Assembly: GCA_036417435.1 (NCBI GenBank)
Contig: CM070904.1
Span: 129,890,695 to 129,954,694, forward strand
DNA length: 64,000 nucleotides
Source of the DNA: Inia geoffrensis
Lineage: Eukaryota > Chordata > Mammalia > Artiodactyla > Iniidae
Direction of reading: 5' to 3'
Positions 11,661 through 25,099 of this stretch are shown in pieces (the first letter of the stretch is position 1; every line of letters starts with the position of its first letter). The notes under the pieces were generated by a model. That model searched no databases, was not told the DNA's origin, and saw only the letters and a program-made list of their open reading frames with translations. Made by a program: the position numbers and the translations under genes.

Positions 11661-12833
11661 CCTTTTTTCCTTCCTTTCACAATTACTCCTGTCTCGCCAC
11701 TGAAAGCCCTGCTCTCAGCCAGAAGAAAAAAAAAAATGAATCCAGAAAACAAAACTACATTTTCACGATGGCTTGTTGAAGACCTGTTTTTGATCATAAT
11801 TTGTTTTTTCATTCCTCAAGGGGAAACTGTCGTCTGTTAAGGTACCAGTGGAACCCGACCCCCTGGTATCTTCTTTCAAAGCATTTGTTCAAGAGAGACA
11901 AAATGAGAGAGAAAAAGAACAGAATTTTAGAAACAGTCACATGCAGTATTATGTCTTGTTGTCTTTTAAAGGGTACTAAGTATTCTCATTCACTAGTTTT
12001 TAATGTTAGTGTTTCAACTTAGAGTGCATAATCATTTCTCTTCCCTGTGTCCTTATCAGATATGCTTTTCTTTTGTATGTGTGTGCATTTATCACAACAA
12101 ATGTGTTTATTGACTTTCGGCCTTTAAAAAATATTTGTGAGGTCTGGTTTTACCTGTGGTTATATACAAGGCTGGTGGGCGGGGGCAGGAGGAGGCAGGC
12201 CGACAGCCCGCCCGAGACTTGCTGATGGGGGTCTTCCTGGAGACGCTGGCGGGAAGGTGTCTCACGACAGGTGTGACAGTTTGCAGAAGTGGGAACTTCT
12301 CAGCCTTGACCAACCAGGTAACCTGCAGCACTGCCCTGCCCAGCCGTCCTGGGTGGGGAGGGACCATGATGCTCTCTGCTGTCTGAAATCTGTAAATACG
12401 GTTAACACTACCCACTCAGGGTCCCTAGTCAGTGGCCAATAGCTACGCAAGGCAGTCCTGAAGATATTGGAGTAAATAATGACTAGCCTCCTCTACATTT
12501 TCTTTCATTTCTCTTCGGCATTCGATTACATTTATGAATCTTCAATTAAGCGACATGACCATTCTTCATTTACTTTAGGTTTCTTTCAAGATTAATGTCT
12601 GTCTGCATCCAGTCTCATGTCATACAGCTTTCGATATAATAGTACTGAATTCATATAATTATATAAAATAAATTATCAGAGTGCCTTTCTGATTTCCAGT
12701 CTTTTGCTATATGATGTCATCACATCTTCTCTGCCTATAAAATCATCCTTTAGGAAAATTCATATCCCAAACATTCTAACTTTTGTCGTAACCTGAGACC
12801 TTGAGTGTTCCACTAAATATACCCATCCCCAAA

Positions 12834-12857
12834 TGGACTAGTTTTTAAACTAGTCCA
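12834..12857. repeat. 24-bp perfect inverted repeat (11-bp arms, 2-bp centre)
   Basis: Arm TGGACTAGTTT (12834-12844) is followed by TT and the exact reverse complement AAACTAGTCCA (12847-12857). No flanking target duplication was seen. It could extrude a cruciform, or be a dimeric protein site, or be a chance product of local inverted duplication. Confidence 0.85.
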
Positions 12858-12944
12858 CTTGAGTAATCTGTTCAGAGGTACCCACAAAATATTGTTGACA
12901 CCAGACGTTTCTTATAGAGGAAGTTAGAACTTGGGGGGGGGAGA

Positions 12945-13300
12945 GGGGAGGGTGCCCGCTGTGCGCCAGGCCCTGTCCTAGAAGTGTGTCCACGCCCCTC
13001 AGTCCAGATCTAGAGAGAACAGCCCAGACGTTACGGGACTCACCTGAGGATTCAGGCTGATGAAAGACAGGTAGAACCAAGAAATGAACCTGATGGTCTT
13101 TCTCCAAAGCCCTTTTATCCTTACGTTCAGCGTTCTGGCCTCTGTGCTACATTATCTCATTGAATCTTCACTGCCAGGTAGGTACTTTGTTACAGATGAG
13201 AAGTTGGAGCTTCGATAAGTCAGGTGATATTCTGCAGGACGAGTAGCTGGCATCTTCTGGAGACAGGACATACGCCCAGATCTCTCAGCTCCAGGACCCA
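12945..13300 (-). repeat. MIR SINE remnant, antisense
   Basis: The order GCGCCAGGCCCTGTCCTAGA, CAAAGCCCTTTT, ATTATCTCATTGAATCTTCA, AGGTAGGTACTTTGTTACAG and ATGAGAAGTTGGAGC matches the antisense MIR consensus. It is strongly diverged and may comprise two pieces. Confidence 0.65.
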
Positions 13301-13369
13301 CTCCTGGCTGCTCATGGAAATGGTCAAAGATGGACGTCAGGAGTGATAAAAACGAATTAAACCGAACTA

Positions 13370-13780
13370 ATTAGGGAAGCACATAGACAGGATTAGAAAA
13401 CAAACAAAAATATGTTTCTCTTCCCCCTTTTTTTTTTGTCCATTAGGGCTAATTATCTCTGAAACCAAGCTGGAAACCTCATTTGTGTGTATTGTGTTGC
13501 CCTAATTTTAAAATCTTTGTTACTTTGTAACAATTCAGCTCTTTCCCAGGGTTGGTGAAATTGAAGTTCCTTCCACAAGAATGCAACTTTAACTTTTCCA
13601 TCTCGGAAGCCTGCGGACTGCGATGGAAAGTTTATTTATGCTGTGATTCTCCAATTCGTAGCTGCCTCCTAAGCCACGAGGAAAATGTATATCAAATCGG
13701 GTGGATGAGGCTGGACTTGGGAACGTTCGACTCCATTGGAAACATTTTTCTCAGACCCGAGCAGAAGGTGGACGTTGTAT
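13370..13780. promoter_or_regulatory. Candidate conserved non-coding element
   Basis: A repeat-free block contains AACTAATTAGGGAAGC near 13365, GGGCTAATTATCTCTG near 13446 and TGCCCTAATTTTAAAATC near 13498. These are three TAATT-type homeodomain cores within 140 bp. The call is inferred only. Confidence 0.35.
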
Positions 13781-13789
13781 AGAAGGACG

Positions 13790-16600
13790 CGTGGCAGGGC
13801 GGCTGGCTGGCGGTCTGTGAGCAGCGTCGCCCAGGAGGGATCACACAGACTCTGTGCGGGTGTCCTCAGGCCTCTCCTTCCCTGCGCCGCTGGGGACAGG
13901 GCGGACCATCACCTACTGTGAGGTGGGCCAACAGCAGACTCCTCCGGGGTGTTTCAGCTCTCCACGGCTCCTGCAGAAGAAGGCATGTGATGAAGTGTAA
14001 ATGGGTAAAGAAGAGATGTATTGGGGAATGAGGGGCGTTTCCTGGGGTGTCAGGCCCACCCACATTGTATGCATCCAACAGGCCGCGCCGCCCAAGTACC
14101 AGCCGGGTTCAGTATAGCCCAGAGTCCCGACTCAGCCCTGCTCGTAGAGTCCGTGTCCCTGGACCTGGAACTTGCCCCAGAGACAGGCCTGTGAAGCCTG
14201 TTTGGGGTCCCCTGCCACAGCGTGGTGGCCCAGATGGATGAGCTCAGAGGTGCCGGACACAGTGTTGCCAAACAGGCCGCACCGTGGAGAAACACGAGTC
14301 TCCTTTTGGAGAACACACGTGGTGGGCATCGTTCGTCCCTCCGGCCCAGGTCAGGGCTGGCACCCCCTTCCTCCACCAGATGGCCAAGACCATCCCTTCT
14401 GTATGAGCAAATGAGAGCAGGCCTTTCCCATGGCCGGCCTAGCTCCGTGATGCTCTCTCCACCCCCCGGTGTCCACAGTCACAGATCTGAGACGTCCACC
14501 TCATTCCAGTCCAGTTAAATTACAGATGATGATCACACTATCCCTCCTGAGCCGGTGACGAGCCTGCCCAGGTCTTGGGTTCCTGCCACAGTGTGGGTAC
14601 CCAATGCTGGGCCCCAGGCAGATGGAGGGGACGGGCTGACAGTCAGCCCAGGGGGCTCAGGCAGAGAGCCTGGTGCAGAGTGAGGGAGGAGTCCCAGCGA
14701 GGCCCTGGGTGCCCTGTGGGTCTAGTGGAGTGCGGGACTACGTTGGATTCAGGGGTCTCGGAGTCATGACGGGCTGCAGGGCTGAGTACTCAGACTTCCT
14801 GGCATCCTGTCGTGTGGCTCCCCAGTAACCCCTAAGAGAGGTCGTGTCTTTGATCTTTTACAAAAGGAGAAACCAAGGCACAGAGGGGGCAGTCCGGAGC
14901 CCCGGGAAGGCACACTGGCACGTGGAGACCGTGGCATGTGGGCTAGGTGTTCGGGCCAGAGCTGCAGCTGAAGCCCGGATGAGGGCTCGGCAATGGACAT
15001 GGAGCACACATCCCCGTCGGGACCATGACGCCCAGCAGACGGCTGTCACCGCAGTGGAGGAGAAAGGCGTGAGCTGGTGTGACGAGTCATCCTTCTGAAG
15101 GACTCTGCGGTGTCCGAATGCAGTGCCCACCCCAGACCCCAGCAGCTTTCCCCGAGCCCCGTGTGCCTGCAGGCCTGTGCGGGGCCACCGTCTGAGGCCA
15201 CCTTCCACGCCCGGGCTGGGCTCTTCCTCACCCTAAGTCATTCACATACTTGCGGTCAAACCCTGGTTCCTGATCAGAAGCCATGCAACCTTGGGTTTGT
15301 GAGCAACGGTGTGCACAGTGGTTTCAAGCCCAAACTCGTGAGCGGATGGCACTGGTCTGGTTCTCACGTCCCCACTTCTTAGCTCTAACCTTGCGGTCAT
15401 TCCTGTGCCCGCTCTCTACCTCAGTCTCCCCGTCTGGAAACTGGGGACAGTCGGTGAGGTCATCTATCCAGAGGCAGGTAACACGGTGCCCACAGTCGCC
15501 ACTACCACTGCTCCTAGTGTCAGGAGTGCCAGAGTCTCTATGGCAAAGAAGATTCAGATGCTTGAACGTCATTTACGCAGTGAGGAGCAAAGATTCGGCA
15601 GGAAGCGTTGCCCCTGAAAATGTAAGATGGGATTTAAAAATCAAACTTCTTTTTTCCCAGACGTTTTTCACTACCCTTCCCAGTTGCATTTACTCTCATC
15701 CTCCAAAGAACCGTCAGATGTAGAAATTGGGTTTTTGAGTCCAGTATGCCTGTATCCGATCCCAGCTCTGCCACTTCCGAGCTGTGTGTGAATTACTGGG
15801 GTTGCTTGGTGCCTCCTCCCCTGCTTAGTTTTCTTTCTCCGAAACAGAGACCATAAAACCTACCTCGAATGACAATTGAAGAAGAAATTGAGAGAGGCGG
15901 ACGAAGCCCTTCCCAGGGAGCTGGGCACACGGCGAGGGTGACCGCGGCGGTTGCTGTGAAACTGTCACAAATGCTTACGTCATGGAAAACCATATCCAGG
16001 AACACAGTGCGTGGAGCGCACAGGTTTTAGGCCTGTGGAACGTGTCCATGCAGGCAGGGCAAGATGGGCCAAAGCCAGCACTCGTCAAGCATGAATGGCA
16101 CAGGTTAAGATCTCATGCAGATAAATTCAGATTTAGGAAAGAAACCCTTTGAGCACTAGCTCCAGGACTGACTTTCTGGGGAGAGATGCAAGATTGCGGA
16201 TATTTCCAGCCCTCAACTTGTAAAAGAATGATGAGATTGACAGTCATCCACGCGCTGAGCCGCGACCGAGAGAGAAGAGCTGGGGGTGGAGGCAGCGTGG
16301 AAGGCTCTGGAGCCTGCCAGACCAAGTCTCCCCATTCCCACCCCAGGCTCCGAGCAGAGGAAGGGCCCTGGGCCCCGCGTCCCTGCGATTAGGAGAGCAG
16401 GGGACCTCTGAAAAGTGATGAATGTAAGTTAGAATGAGTAACAAATGGTAAGCATGTAGAGCCACCAGGTAAATTACAACAGGGGGCTCCAGTTTTTCTC
16501 TTTCTAAACCGAAAGCTTGGGCCTCCAGCTTTCCCGGGGCGCCTGGACCTGAGCAGGTGCCAGAAAACATGTTAACACATCCGTCTTCCGCCTCCTGAGA
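13790..16600. other. GC-richer single-copy intron with MIR debris
   Basis: MIR-like fragments are visible near 14845-14910 (antisense), 15260-15470 (sense, CCTCAGTCTCCCCGTCTGG) and 15730-15810 (sense, CCCAGCTCTGCCACTTCC). The remaining sequence carries many overlapping short open frames on both strands, as expected of GC-rich non-coding DNA. None has splice-site or domain support. Confidence 0.5.
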
Positions 16601-16619
16601 GGTCTTCAGTTTGGGATCC

Positions 16620-17350
16620 AATCACTTATTTTTTTCAGGAGTTTTATTTTAGACACTCTCCTTAATTTAAGGGAACACGTGGCCCCCTGTGGTTCTGGAA
16701 GCAGCCGCTATCGTGCTGCGTGGTTCTCGGCTGCCCTCCCGCCTCTGTCTAACGTGTTTGGAAAGTCAAAACTTCCTTTGTGTTTCATGAGGCTCTTCCT
16801 GTGATAACATTTAGCAGTAAACAGTCCTAACTCGGTGGCCTCCTCTGGGGCCTTCCTTCTTCACAAAATTAATTCTACTCTTGTCCTAAATTAAACCACA
16901 GTACAACGCCTCCGTTGGACTCTGGGCTAAACAAAGATATTTACCAAGTTGAGAGCTTGCAAGAATATTTACCCAAGAACCATGACCTGTGTGTGTTTAT
17001 AAAGACCAAAAAATAATGATTTCTCTTTGTTTTTGTTCAAAATGAACAGCTCAGGTGGAAGAGGGCATTTTTTTTTTTTTGCCATAGGTCTTGGTTCTGC
17101 ACAGTCCTGGGGCACATCCTTCACATTTACCTTTTCTTACAAAAATGGGAGGAAAAATCGAAAATGAATGAAAACTGACTTTCAGTATTGTGGTGGGTTT
17201 GGGGCTGAAATCTTAAACGTGTGTCGTTTTCATCATAATTGGGCAAAATATCTAAACCACATGCTTATTTAATATATGCTTTGAAAGCAGAAATATTGAA
17301 GTATTTTACAAATTGTAGGACTCTTCACAATTAGCATAAAAGCCTGGGGC
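16620..17350. promoter_or_regulatory. Candidate conserved non-coding block
   Basis: This is AT-rich, repeat-free sequence with CTAAACAAAGATATTTACC (near 16927) and AAGAATATTTACCCAAG (near 16961). These contain forkhead-like (AAACA/TATTTAC) and SOX-like (ACAAAG) cores. A T run lies at 17069-17081. Conservation has not been tested. Confidence 0.35.
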
Positions 17351-18479
17351 TGTGTTCGACCAAGGCTTGCGTAATCTCGATGGGTGTAGATGGTGGGGGA
17401 CCTGGGGAGGCGGCTGAATAGCAAACAAATCCATCTCGGCTTCCAACTTAGATGAATTGATAGTGGCTACCTGGAGAACTGGGCTAGGAAGGATTCTGAG
17501 GCTGCCTCAGGCCCTTTGGGGTCAGTGATGAAGGTCTTCCGTGGCAAAAGAAAGGGAGGGACAGCATGCCTTTGGCATCCCAGTCTGTCCCTGCTGGCGC
17601 CTCCTTGGACCACAGAGCTGAGACCAGCAGGGTGAAATGGGCAGCTCAGCCCCAGTTAGTAGATGGCAGAGTGGGAAAGGCCCCAAAAGCGGGAGCGAGG
17701 ACCCCAAAAATGGGAGCCCAAGACCCCAAGGACACGAAGAAAAGAGAATGTGGAGATTCAGGCAGAAACGGGGAGAAACCCATGGCAAATTACTCGTTAG
17801 TGAGGAAAAGCCCCTTGACCAGTGGTTTGAGCTGCTGTATCATCAGGGTGCTGTGCTGTAACCTAAAACAGAAGTCCCAATTTTGTGACAACAGAAGTCA
17901 CAGGTGGAGACGACAGCGATTCCCCTGCGAGTCTTGGCTATTTGATGGTCAGATCATTTTTAAATGGTGACCATCTAGAAGCCTCTGGGCTTGGTGGACC
18001 CTTTGGCCACCTCTGCCAGTGGGCACATGGCCCCTCCGTGCTGGACACTGTCATCTCTGCATCATTTAAATAACAGGTTTTCGTCATGTTTGTCATTAAA
18101 TGTGTCGGGAAGGACACTTAGCCTCGTGGACAGAAATAGGCATCCGGGTCTGGGTTCCAGGTTTGCAGGGGAGCCCGGGGACGTGGACCCAGATTCCTCA
18201 TCCTGCCAACGAAGAAAGTGGGATGAGTGACCTCTGCAGACACTATGGGTTCTTGTAAATTCAGAAGAGAAACAAATCTCAGCACCACCGTACACAGTAC
18301 ACCTGCCTCTCGCAGGCATTTTTGAGCCATTGCGCGTCCAATGGGCATAAGGGTCCGGATCCTCGGCCTTTGCAGAAGTACAGGGCAATGGTTCTGGTCC
18401 CAAATCTCCTGCCCCTCAAGACAGAGGTACGCATCTGTCCGTCTTTCTCCCCTTCCACCCGCTCCCCCAAAAGGCATCC

Positions 18480-19380
18480 TTGTCAGATGTCTCCTGTTGA
18501 AAACAAACCTCCAAGTGTAAATCAGTTGCAGCTGTGTTTAGCCCTTTAACCCTTTGCCTGCTAGGATTCCGCAAAAATAATTGATGACTGATTGGCCCAT
18601 TAACCTTTAAAAAAAAAAAAGTTTGACAGCCCGGACTTGTGTAATGAGGAGGGATTCCTTGTGAAATCAGCCTGGTGGCTGAGTTGCTTGCCCCTAAGGA
18701 GGCGAAATTAGCCCCACGGGGCCTCGTCTGCATAGAAACTGGACGCAATTAGTGTAATATCCGGTGTTATTAATGTCGTTTGGAATAATTGGGCAGGTTG
18801 ATTTCGACAGGTTCATGGTGCTAAAATACTATTATAGTGGACCTTTCCACAGCTAACCGTTAAACACGGAAAACTGTTTAAATCCCTATGAGCCCAATCA
18901 CAGAACTTTATTAAACCACTAAGCCCTGGAATGTCACACTGGGAGACAACAGGGTTCTTTCTTTTTGGGCTCTGGGTGTGGCGGGCTTTGATTTTTTATG
19001 ATGGGGGGAATCTGGGGGATTGAATTTTGATGATCACCTGTGTATCTAAAACTAAGAAACCTCCTGTAACGTAGATGTCATCAGGGATTTCTACAGCCTG
19101 AATTCGATTTTGACAGAATGAATTAAATATCAGCTGCTGTAATTGTCACAAAGAGTCGGTTTGTGTCAGTGAACCGAAACCACTTGAAACGTAGCCACTG
19201 TTCATCCTCACCTTCTGAGCTCTCATTCTTCACATTTTAAGTGAGGGTAACATTGGAGAGTAATGCTCCGCCTGTCTTTCTGACTGATTGGCCCCCCACT
19301 GCCAATTATTATTTTTATCATTTTTTTTATCTAGTTGCTGATACTAAAATAGCATCACAGTGTCACCTCAGAATGTGATG
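18480..19380. promoter_or_regulatory. Candidate conserved non-coding block
   Basis: About 900 bp free of recognised repeats, with runs such as AAATAATTGATGACTGATTG (near 18575), ACGCAATTAGTGTAATATCC (near 18743), TTGGAATAATTGGGCAGG and GAATGAATTAAATATCAGC (near 19118). Homeodomain and PBX/MEIS-like cores (TTGATGACTGATTG) are frequent. The block resembles the vertebrate enhancers that flank developmental regulators. Confidence 0.4.
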
Positions 19381-19718
19381 GGATCCTTCTGGTCCACTGG
19401 TGGTTTGAATAGGGCTGTATCATCTGATAGAAATCCTTGTTTGAACATGAGGAGGAGCTTGTGTTGTGAATGTTCTGTCCACGCAGAAGAAGGGGTAATA
19501 TTTAGGTCCCCAGAGGTACTGTTTACTTCATGAGTGTTCATGGTCAGTGCCATGATACAGAAATATAAGCCAGGATTACATCTAGAGATCTGCCAGGTGT
19601 TGATTCAGGAAGATGACCAGGCAGCAGCTTGGAGGCTCCCATCAGGGATAGATCTTTTCTCCACTGGATTAGTTAGAACTGGATTTGGAAGTGATAGAAA
19701 TATAAAGGGATTTAGGTT

Positions 19719-19739
19719 AAAAAAAAAAAAAAAAAAAAA
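19719..19739. repeat. Poly(A) tract
   Basis: An uninterrupted run of about 20 A. No recognisable SINE or L1 body lies upstream of it, so its origin is unclear. Confidence 0.9.
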
Positions 19740-20651
19740 GAGGGAGAATGGATTAATTTATCCAATCCAACTGTAGGACAGGCAGCTGGGCTGGCTGCAG
19801 GGACCCAGGGACCTGGCAGGTATCGGATCCATCCCATCCCTGCTTCTCTCTGCTGGTCAGCAGTGTTCTTACCTGTCCACAGATAGTGGCCTAGATAGCA
19901 GATGGCCTTCCTTCCCGTGGGTAACTTGTGAGCTGTGTCTTGTTCAGTCCAAGATAAGAGGAAGGAGGCTCTGCGACCCCAGCTCAGATAGGAAAACCTG
20001 GGGTGGGACATTTGGATGATGTGCCCCCCACTAGGGCAGATTAGTGGCCAAGAGCCTCCCATGCTCTGATTGTCCTGGTGTAGCTGGGACCGTTCTTCCT
20101 TCCCGTGCAGACCAATCACTGGCCACAGAGCCAGATACGCAGGAAGATGGAAGCTGGAATGTCCCCAGCTTAGACTGCCACATCCATGGCATCATGTCCC
20201 CTAGCATTCTCCAGACGTGACCAGTTAAAAAGAAATATGACACTAGCGACAAGCTGCTTAGGGGTTTCTGGGGAAATTACCTTTAAAAGACCCTGGCAGC
20301 TTGCTCTCCTGACATCAGGAGTGAGGGAAAATAACAGAAAAGGTCACGGGGAAGTGGGGAGACCCATCCATCTCCTGCTGGACACCCTAGGAGAACTTCT
20401 TTTTTACTGTTTTATTTCTGAGAAACAAAGAAAGCACTGCTGGCCACCTTAAGAGAGGAAAATAATCAAACTAAATGAGATGATGCCTGTGACGACCTTA
20501 GCATTTTTTCTGACACGAACTTGGAGCCCAGTAGTATTCTTTTTTATATTTATTATTCCATGCAGTAGATTCATTACAAAGAAACAAGTAGTCCTTCATG
20601 GAAGTCATATGTAACATGATTAAAAATGCAACTTCTCTATAATCCTTGTTC

Positions 20652-20791
20652 TTTTTTTTTTTTTTTTTTTGATTTTAGGAGGCAGAGGAAAGTCATAAGG
20701 CAGGTAAAATTTCGTTCTGAAACTCTTAACTGTATCTGTAAGTGTTAACACATTACCCTCCCTCAAAAAGAAAAAAAAAAAAAAAAAAAAA
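20652..20791. repeat. Poly(T) and poly(A) tracts in inverted arrangement
   Basis: About 19 T (20652-20670) and about 21 A (20771-20791) are separated by 100 bp of unrecognised sequence. Transcribed, they could pair into a long stem. They may be the ends of two unrelated insertions or of one small retroposed piece. Confidence 0.7.
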
Positions 20792-22395
20792 GCCACATAC
20801 AGACAGTACCCTGGGGAACACACGAAAACTTAAGCATCAGCTGGATTCCATTGATGCTGGTGGTATAGAGTGATTACAACTAAACTCCATGCCCAGATTT
20901 TAATCCCTTACTCAGGAAATGGGGAATCCTAGCTAACCAGCTTCTTATAAAGACATCTTCACCGGGGCCTGAAATCCAAAAGAAGGCTTGGAGTAGCACC
21001 CCTGTGGGGCTGCCTCTGTACTGAAACGGTGTTAGGGGGCGGTTCCATCCCCTCCTCCCTGCCTTCTCCATGGTGAGCTGGGCCCCTGTCCTCCAGGTAG
21101 CCCTGATGTTCGCATCCACAGTTCAGCAAGGAGCCCCTCAGTGTGGCGCACCTGAGAGAGGCCAGCCCAGGAACAGAGGCACCATCAGAGGCCTTTCTGT
21201 TTGGGAGCTGTTGCCGGACCCTGCGTGGACAAGACTGGAGAGGAGCGTCTCCTGCCTCTCCAGGGCTAGGCCAAGCCCTTCGGTTAAAACAATAAATATT
21301 TCGCAAAAGAACGCTTGGTCAGTGTTTCACTGCATAGTGAGCTACTATAGCGTGAAGAGCCTTGACCGCAAGTCCTGACACGTACCTGAGTACATGTCCA
21401 CGCTTCGAAGCCCTTAGAAGCAGACAAGTCGTACACAGATGGTCACGGCCATCACCGCTTATTGATGCCGCTGACTTGGTCACCGAAGTATTGGGACTGT
21501 AGGTTCTGATTTCCCTCTTCATTATTCGTATAATTGTGTGCCTTTCCAGACTGACAGTCACCCCACTGGCCTCCCCCTCTCAAAAGGAAACTGTCTCAGA
21601 TGAAGCAAGTGTGGAGTGCTTGCACGGTTGGTTCTTAATTAGGATGTAAAACATGGCTGTGCTTTCCAGGGTCATCCAGTTGTGTTCACGGGGCTCACCT
21701 TTCCAGTCCCAACCTTTTCTCGTGAGCTGCTCTCCACCAGGCTGGGGGCACGGGATGTCCTGCATCTTTTTGATCTTTTGAGCCTTCCTGGTGTTGCATC
21801 ATTGTTAGTGGATCAGCCAGGGTTTCATCTCAGAGACGAGCATGAAACCTCTCTGGCCACTCACGAGCTTGGGTTAATCCATCACGTCGAGCGCAGTGTG
21901 GAGTCTTCTCTTTTCCACCTGTTACCAGAGACTACAGGTTCCGAGTCATCCTCTGTGTTGTTACTTTCAGGGAATTATTTGGCTTATTCGCAATTTCTTT
22001 GCATCTCTCTTTCCCTGCCTCACAGATGGAGAGAAATGAATTTATAAACATATATTTGAAACGTGATTTCCGTTAGACCCTCATGTACAGAAATGCAATT
22101 AACGTTTCATTATTACTGGTCTTAAATCTTTACCCATTTACTAACTACTACTACTATTTCTCGACATTTGTAGATCCCTCGGGGTTTCCTATGTAAGCAA
22201 TCTTGTAATCTGTGAATGACAGTTTGGTGTCTTTTATCTTTCCAGTCTCCGGATCTGTCACTTGCCTGTTTTGTTTCACCGCGCCGGCCAGCAGGGCTGA
22301 ACAAGGGCTGGTACCGTGAACATTTTGGCCTTGAGAGCCCTCGAACTGGTGTGAAATGATTGCTTCTAACACTTCATCCTTAAGAATGATGGTCA

Positions 22396-22625
22396 GGCTT
22401 CCCTGGTGGCACAGTGGTTGAGGGTCCGCCTGCCGATGCAGGGTACGCGGGTTCGTGCCCCGGTCCGGGAGGATCCCACATGCCGCGGAGCGGCTGGGCC
22501 CGTGAGCCGTGGCCGCTGAGCCTGCGCGTCCGGACCCTGTGCTCCGCCACGGGAGAGGCCACAGCAGGGAGAGGCCCGCGTACCGCAAAAAACTAAAACA
22601 AACAAACAAACAAAAACAAAAAAAA
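22396..22625 (+). mobile_element. CHR-type SINE (tRNA-derived, cetacean)
   Basis: GGCTTCCCTGGTGGCACAG, box-B-like GGTTCGTGCCCCGGTCCGGG and GCGTACCGCAAAAAAC plus a CAAA-rich tail define the element. The target duplication is AAGAATGATGG (22382-22392) against AAGAATAATGG (22626-22636), 10 of 11 bases identical. It closely resembles the copy at 6861. Confidence 0.92.
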
Positions 22626-24169
22626 AAGAATAATGGCTCTGTGGGTTCGGAGACGTAATCCACGGAAAGAGGAGTCCCTTCTATTCCTAGTTTGAGAAAA
22701 GATTTTCATCATATTTTTAATTAAATTTTCCTTCTTTGTCAGGGAGTTATACATTCTACTTCTTTTCTCATAGAGGTTAACCCTGGTATTTTCTCACGTG
22801 TACCTAGTTTACCAAAGTCTAAAGTTAGCTCTTAACTCCCCTGTGGAACAATGCAAAGTCCTAGGGCAGTTTAACTCCAGGGTCCCCATGTCCACTTTCA
22901 TTTCTCTAGTATTTTGCGCCTTCCCCAAATTGGACATGATAAGAAGGGTCGTATCTGAGGTAATTTTTAGTTAGGTGCATTTATCCATTGGCTCCCTAAC
23001 CCATCTCGTTCAGCCCCTTCCCTGAGCTGTCCTGGGTCCGCTCCAGGTGACGCCCTGCTTGGCCCCTTTCGGGGGGTGGGCCTGCGCTCCACGCCTGCTT
23101 TTCCACAGCCCCGCGATGCACCCCCGTCCCAGGAGCTTTTAACAGCTGCCGGGAGAGTCACAGAGGGTTTTGAGAAGCTGACGGGGGCCGTGGACCCTCT
23201 TGTTGGAGAAACGTTACCCGCCGTGGGGCTGGGCACGCTGACGGGAGAGTCCCCTACCTTCCTTCACGTGCTGTTGAGAACAGGTTCCACAGGTTGAGGC
23301 CCAGCCCGCCAGCAGGTTGAATCCTAAAAGAGCAGCGATGCTGATGTCACCTAGAACACGATCCTGTTGTTATCAGGGTACATAAAGATTTCATGAAAAG
23401 GCGGCATGGCCCTGTTTCTGGGGCAGTCGGTGTTGGAGCAGCTCCCCAGACCTGGGTGTGCTTGACAAAGACACAAGCATCCTGTCCCCACCTGCCCAGA
23501 TCAGTGGGGTCAGGTGGGAGGGGCTCTCAGCCACAGTAGTGGGAGCTGCTTCCCTTCTGAGACGAAAGGGGAGGAGGAGAGGTCGTCTGGAGATGATTGC
23601 GGTTGCTTCGGAGACTGACGGAGCATCCTTGTCTCGGAGGCCGAGGGCTCCCAGTGAGGCAGGGCCTTGAGAAGGGGCGGGGCCAACCCGGCAGCACGGA
23701 GCCTTGCAGAGGTCAGGGGCCGTGAGGAGTGCCGGGGACACAGGCTAGAGGACCCAAGAGTGCGGAAGGTGAAGGTTTGTGCAGATGCGAGCAAGCCAAA
23801 TGTGGGTGACAGAGGTGATTGACTAACGCAGAGGTCAGCTGGGTGAGCAGTAGGTTATTCACGTTATTAGTAACACTTGCTCGCCAGGGGATCACGATGC
23901 AGCTGGCTCAGCAACAAGTGATGGGAAACTACCGATCACGTGAGACATGCTGGTGCCTGAAAGTCCAGCTCCAGACGTCTTCACGGTTACCTGTGGCTGG
24001 TTACGCTGTCTGCACGTGGCCCCTCTGCCTTTCATTCCGTGGCAGAGGCAGGAGGGTAGATCAGAACAGGGGACGCACACCAGCACTCACGGAGGGTGTT
24101 CCGTGGCCCACACCCAGCGTGGGCCTGAGCTAGTGCACGTCATTTAGCCAGTGGAAAACACAGCAAAGG

Positions 24170-24290
24170 AGGCAGCTTTCCCCTCCCATTTTAAGGGTGA
24201 GGAAATGAACCCAGCACGGGTTGAGACCCTGTCCAGACTCCAACATGCCAAGTGGCAGGGCAGGATTTGAACGTAAGGACCCCCCCCCCC
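24170..24290 (-). repeat. MIR SINE remnant, antisense
   Basis: ATTTTAAGGGTGAGGAAATG, GTTGAGACCCTG and AAGTGGCAGGGCAGGATTTG match the antisense MIR core in order. The fragment ends near a C run (24280-24291). Confidence 0.7.
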
Positions 24291-24801
24291 CTTCCTGGTA
24301 CACAGTGGCACCTTCAAATCGCCTGGAACTTCACTCGCTCCTCCAGACTAAAACCTTCCCCCTTCTGCCCTAAAAGGACAGGCGTCCTCAGGCCTCCCTC
24401 TTTGCCGCGGTGCATCTGTGGATTGGCACACAGGTGCTTATGAAGAAATTAAATTGTACCCTGAGATGAGCAGCGTTCACTTGATTTTCATCCCACTGTC
24501 AATTACAGCAGCCGGCCACGAGTTCCAATATTACGTCCCTAAGTTGCTTCATCTGTGCCCAGCACAGAGACACTGACATCACACGCTGATTTTCATTTTT
24601 CCTCATCCCCTGAGCATTGATTGAAACCTAGCTAAGCCATGCCGGCTTTAGGAACCAAATCTGGAGTGTTTGGAGGTCTGCAGATTCAGATCTCCGCTGC
24701 GGGGCGGCCGGTCCTGTGTGTGCCTCGGCCCCATGCAGGCGCGATTGAACCCAAAGGCACTTTCATGACCGAGGGCTGGCAGAGGGGCCGTGATCTCATG
24801 A

Positions 24802-25056
<255 letters not shown>

Positions 25057-25099
25057 TGATCCTGAAAAGGGAAATGGGTGGGGGAGGGGAGAGCATCGG

